Assembly: GCA_902530325.1 (NCBI GenBank)
Contig: CACAAB010000014.1
Coordinates: 1-37,980 of the forward strand
DNA length: 37,980 nt
Reading direction: 5' to 3'
DNA from: an uncultured SAR116 cluster alpha proteobacterium
Lineage (GTDB): Bacteria > Pseudomonadota > Alphaproteobacteria > Puniceispirillales > Marisalimonadaceae
The notes under the pieces: model-generated
Databases searched by the model: none
Told to the model about the DNA's origin: nothing
Seen by the model: the letters and a program-made list of their open reading frames with translations, nothing else
In this document: positions 36,204 through 37,980 of the stretch, piece after piece
Layout of the letters: every line of letters starts with the position of its first letter
Numbering within the stretch: position 1 is the stretch's first letter
Position numbers and translations under genes: made by a program

Positions 36204-36656
36204 ATGGATTTATCTGAAAAAATAATAGATAAAAAAGAAGAACTTCTCGATGAGTTTGAAAATTTATCACTTCAAGAAATTGCGTCAAAAATAAAACAGA
36301 TTGAAAATCGTGACGATGATATAATTTTTAAAATTGCCTACCTTGCTGCAAGAATTTCAATATTGAATAAGAGAATTCAAGCCTTAATTAATGAAAATTC
36401 TGCAAATGATAACATGTCCAATCAAAAAAATGGTGAATCCCTTAATATTGTTGAGAAAATAATTAAAAGTTCAAAAAAACCAAAAGATATTCCCATTGAA
36501 TGGGTAAGAGTGCAAATAAAGGAAACAACTGAAGTCAATGGGGTAAGGTTTCCTTCTGGAATACAAATAGATGTCACTGAAGAAGATGCTAAAGAAATGA
36601 TAGATGGTGATAAGGCAATATTACTTGAGGATTTAGAAAAGAAAGAAAATGAATAA
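36204..36656 (+). CDS. Protein of unknown function between flgB and the flgA-M-N group
   Basis: This 150-aa protein is not recognised. Residues 1-75 look helical and partly coiled (KIIDKKEELLDEFENLSLQEIASKI, then RISILNKRIQALINE). A polar linker follows, then a compact C-terminal part of probable strands (IPIEWVRVQIKETTEVNGVRFPSGIQIDV) and an acidic end. There is no signal or membrane segment, so it is probably cytoplasmic. It diverges from flgB, and a sigma-28-like promoter precedes it, which suggests late expression with flagellin; that is inference. Its stop shares a convergent hairpin with the DUF2802-like gene. Confidence 0.65.
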   Translation: MDLSEKIIDKKEELLDEFENLSLQEIASKIKQIENRDDDIIFKIAYLAARISILNKRIQALINENSANDNMSNQKNGESLNIVEKIIKSSKKPKDIPIEWVRVQIKETTEVNGVRFPSGIQIDVTEEDAKEMIDGDKAILLEDLEKKENE

Positions 36657-36657
36657 A

Positions 36658-36680
36658 ACTTATTATTTTTTGTAATAAGT
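36658..36680. terminator. Convergent hairpin between 36204-36656 and the DUF2802-like gene
   Basis: ACTTATTA, a seven-base loop (TTTTTTG), then TAATAAGT forms a perfect 8-bp stem. On the minus strand it is followed by TTTTATT, as expected of a terminator for the DUF2802-like gene, whose stop codon lies inside it. The stem is AT-rich. Confidence 0.45.
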
Positions 36681-37079
36681 ATATATGGCTTCTACTTCAT
36701 CCTCTCTTAAACCTGTTTGTGTAATAATTTCTTCCCTACTATTTCCTTGTCTAACCATATTAATGGCTGTATTGAGTATATCCTCTGATCCTTTAACATT
36801 ACCTAATCTATTTATTTCTCTTTCTATAAAAACAATTTTTTCAGATATGTTCATTATTTCTTTTTTCTGATTTTCCAACAAGTTTTCTACAACAACTAAA
36901 TATTCTTTGATCTCTCTATAAGTATTGTTAAAACTTTCTGCATATTGAATAATTGATTCTTTATTTGATTTAAAATTTTGTAATTGTAATAAAAATAAAA
37001 ATATAAAAGCAAAAATAATCAATAAAATAGAATAAAAGATGAAAATCTCAAAGTTAGATAGTAAAAAATCTATTATCAT
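36663..37079 (-). CDS. DUF2802-like membrane-anchored coiled-coil protein
   Basis: This 138-aa protein has one N-terminal membrane helix (about residues 8-32, FEIFIFYSILLIIFAFIFLFLL), a coiled region (~40-95) and a small helical end resembling a helix-turn-helix (DILNTAINMVRQGNSREEIITQTGLREDEVEAIYTYYKK). That plan (membrane helix, coil, 'A..LVRQGxSxEEI...xGLxxxEAEL' end) resembles DUF2802 proteins, which in Gammaproteobacteria often sit in motility gene clusters. The function is not known. It lies 53 bases after flgN on the same strand. Confidence 0.6.
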   Translation of the reverse strand: MIIDFLLSNFEIFIFYSILLIIFAFIFLFLLQLQNFKSNKESIIQYAESFNNTYREIKEYLVVVENLLENQKKEIMNISEKIVFIEREINRLGNVKGSEDILNTAINMVRQGNSREEIITQTGLREDEVEAIYTYYKK

Positions 37080-37132
37080 AGATTATATATTCATGATTTT
37101 CTATGAAATAGCTATAAATAATTTAAAAAAAT

Positions 37133-37408
37133 TTAAGTATTATACTTAGAAAATGATTGAATTAAATGAGCTTTGGGTAAAATTTTTGTTTCTAGTAACT
37201 CAATTTTTTTTATAAGCTTTTTAAAAAAATTCAACTCATCTTGAGAAAAATATTTTTTTGTATCATTTAATTCATTAGACCTTATTTCAGCTAAGGTTGT
37301 TTCTATTTGAGAATTAATTTCTTTGAATTTTTCAAATAGAAATTTCTCGTTATTAATTTCATTAAGCTTATCAAGCTTATTATCAAGTGTTTCGAGTTTT
37401 TGTAACAT
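37133..37408 (-). CDS. flgN: FlgN-like export chaperone for hook-associated proteins
   Basis: This ~91-aa protein appears wholly helical (LQKLETLDNKLDKLNEINNEKF ... ELNFFKKLIKKIELLETKILPKAHLI). FlgN keeps FlgK and FlgL unfolded for export. Sequence identity to known FlgN is weak; the call rests on size, helical character and the place just after flgM. I prefer the ATG at 37408; a TTG at 37417 is also possible. It is shorter than the usual ~140 aa, which is notable given the giant FlgK it would serve. Confidence is moderate. Confidence 0.5.
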   Translation of the reverse strand: MLQKLETLDNKLDKLNEINNEKFLFEKFKEINSQIETTLAEIRSNELNDTKKYFSQDELNFFKKLIKKIELLETKILPKAHLIQSFSKYNT

Positions 37409-37422
37409 AACAATCAAATATT

Positions 37423-37716
37423 TTAAGATTTCATTTCTCTGTAGGCTTGCATAAGTGCATCAGATAACTTGTCTAAATCTAGTGGATATTTACCAGAAGA
37501 AATAGCTTCTTTTATTTTTGCAACTTTATCAACATCAATAGGAGCAGACTGAGCCATTTCCTTAACCAACTTTTTGGTATTATTAATATCTACCACATTT
37601 GAAGATATACTCTGGTCTATGGACTCTATATTAACCTCTTTGTTATAAGAAGGTTTTGTACCACTTACATCTTTTTTTGATATATTATTTACAATATTAT
37701 TTGTTATTTTATCCAT
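37423..37716 (-). CDS. flgM: Anti-sigma-28 factor FlgM
   Basis: FlgM binds sigma-28 (FliA) until the hook is complete and it is exported. The ~97-aa length fits. The C-terminal half (QSAPIDVDKVAKIKEAISSGKYPLDLDKLSDALMQAYREM) is typical of the sigma-binding region ('xxxVDxxKVxxIKxAIxxGxYxVDxxxIAxxLL'). The ATG at 37716 has GGAG nine bases upstream, so it is preferred over an in-frame ATG at 37749. It lies between flgA and flgN, the usual group. Its presence implies a sigma-28 class of late genes such as flagellin. Confidence 0.88.
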   Translation of the reverse strand: MDKITNNIVNNISKKDVSGTKPSYNKEVNIESIDQSISSNVVDINNTKKLVKEMAQSAPIDVDKVAKIKEAISSGKYPLDLDKLSDALMQAYREMKS

Positions 37717-37762
37717 TTTACTTAACTCCACAGTATAATTAACGACCATTAGTTAATTTATT

Positions 37763-37980
37763 TTAGCGATAAATATTAATTTTTTTATTTTTTTTTATAT
37801 AGCCTTTAATAATCTTCCCACTTTTTAAATTTTTTACTTTTATTAAGTCTCCTAAATTCCCAGAATCCTGAGCTTCACCTGATACGGTAACTGATACATT
37901 CCCAAGATTAGATACAATTGAAATAATATCTCCGTTATTAATATCAAATCTTTTGTATAAATGCCTAGGATGCAAAATTT
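37763..37980 (-). CDS. flgA: P-ring assembly chaperone FlgA, C-terminal part
   Basis: The frame is open to the window edge, so the gene's start lies outside. The visible ~72 residues are the C-terminal SAF-like part of FlgA. They run from RFDINNGDIISIVSNLGNVSVTVSGEAQDSGNLGDLIKVKNLKSGKIIKGYI to a lysine-rich end and match 'GDxVxxxxxxxGxxVxxxGxAxxxGxxGDxIxVxNxxSGxxxxGxV'. FlgA is periplasmic and helps FlgI form the P-ring. It is followed by flgM, 46 bases on. Confidence 0.85.
   Translation of the reverse strand, partial: ILHPRHLYKRFDINNGDIISIVSNLGNVSVTVSGEAQDSGNLGDLIKVKNLKSGKIIKGYIKKNKKINIYR

Overview
The window is AT-rich throughout (by eye roughly one third G+C) and is almost entirely a bacterial polar-type flagellar and flagellin-glycosylation island. 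The organism looks like a free-living, probably marine, low-GC proteobacterium. P- and L-ring genes show an outer membrane. The flgA-flgM-flgN set, a DUF2802-like protein and recurrent sigma-54-type promoters point most to Gammaproteobacteria. The single-domain FlgJ, lacking a muramidase, is less typical of that class, so I leave the class open. No rRNA, tRNA, CRISPR array, insertion sequence or recognisable prophage gene was seen, and no gene-free gap exceeds about 150 bases.

Layout. 1-881: 3' end of a SPINDLY/OGT-like glycosyltransferase. 927-3653 (-): flagellin. 3813-6266 (+): a second, intact SPINDLY-like glycosyltransferase. 6270-8888 (-): the filament cap gene fliD. 9016-9642 (+): a 2OG-Fe(II) oxygenase. 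9678-14974 (-): a four-gene operon read gmd, fcl/colC-like, colD-like, then an OGT-like TPR glycosyltransferase. 15092-16804 (+): a ClC chloride transporter/channel with CBS domains. 16883-17818 (+): fliS and an unknown gene. 17827-36076 (-): flgL, flgK, flgJ, flgI, flgH, flgG, flgF, flgE, flgD, flgC and flgB, transcribed in the order flgB to flgL. 36204-37980: an unknown gene (+), then a DUF2802-like gene, flgN, flgM and the 3' end of flgA (all -).

Two things stand out. First, four flagellar axial proteins are greatly oversized: FliC about 908 aa, FliD 872, FlgE 1634 and FlgK 2238. The extra length contains repeat modules that resemble those I associate with marine phage virion proteins. One family (a 'TxTGTDxxGxxxTETIxG ... 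KxFxxITSI ... GxIxIGT' module) recurs in FliC, FliD and FlgK. A different family (a 'TITVDxTxGFxxxGTLLIGxExITYTGKTxTxFTGxTRG' module) occurs four times in FlgE. Second, the sugar genes fit synthesis of GDP-L-colitose or GDP-L-fucose. The aminotransferase-fold enzyme has His where the PLP lysine should be, as in the 3-dehydratase ColD. The two glycosyltransferases around fliC look like SPINDLY, which uses a GDP-sugar.

Good GG-N10-GC sigma-54-type promoters precede flgB, flgG, fliD, the 3813 glycosyltransferase, the oxygenase and the gmd operon. This ties the glycosylation genes to the flagellar regulon. The working picture is an elaborate flagellum whose hook, junction, cap and filament carry large repeat-built outer domains, with a dedicated set of enzymes that probably glycosylate one or more of them.
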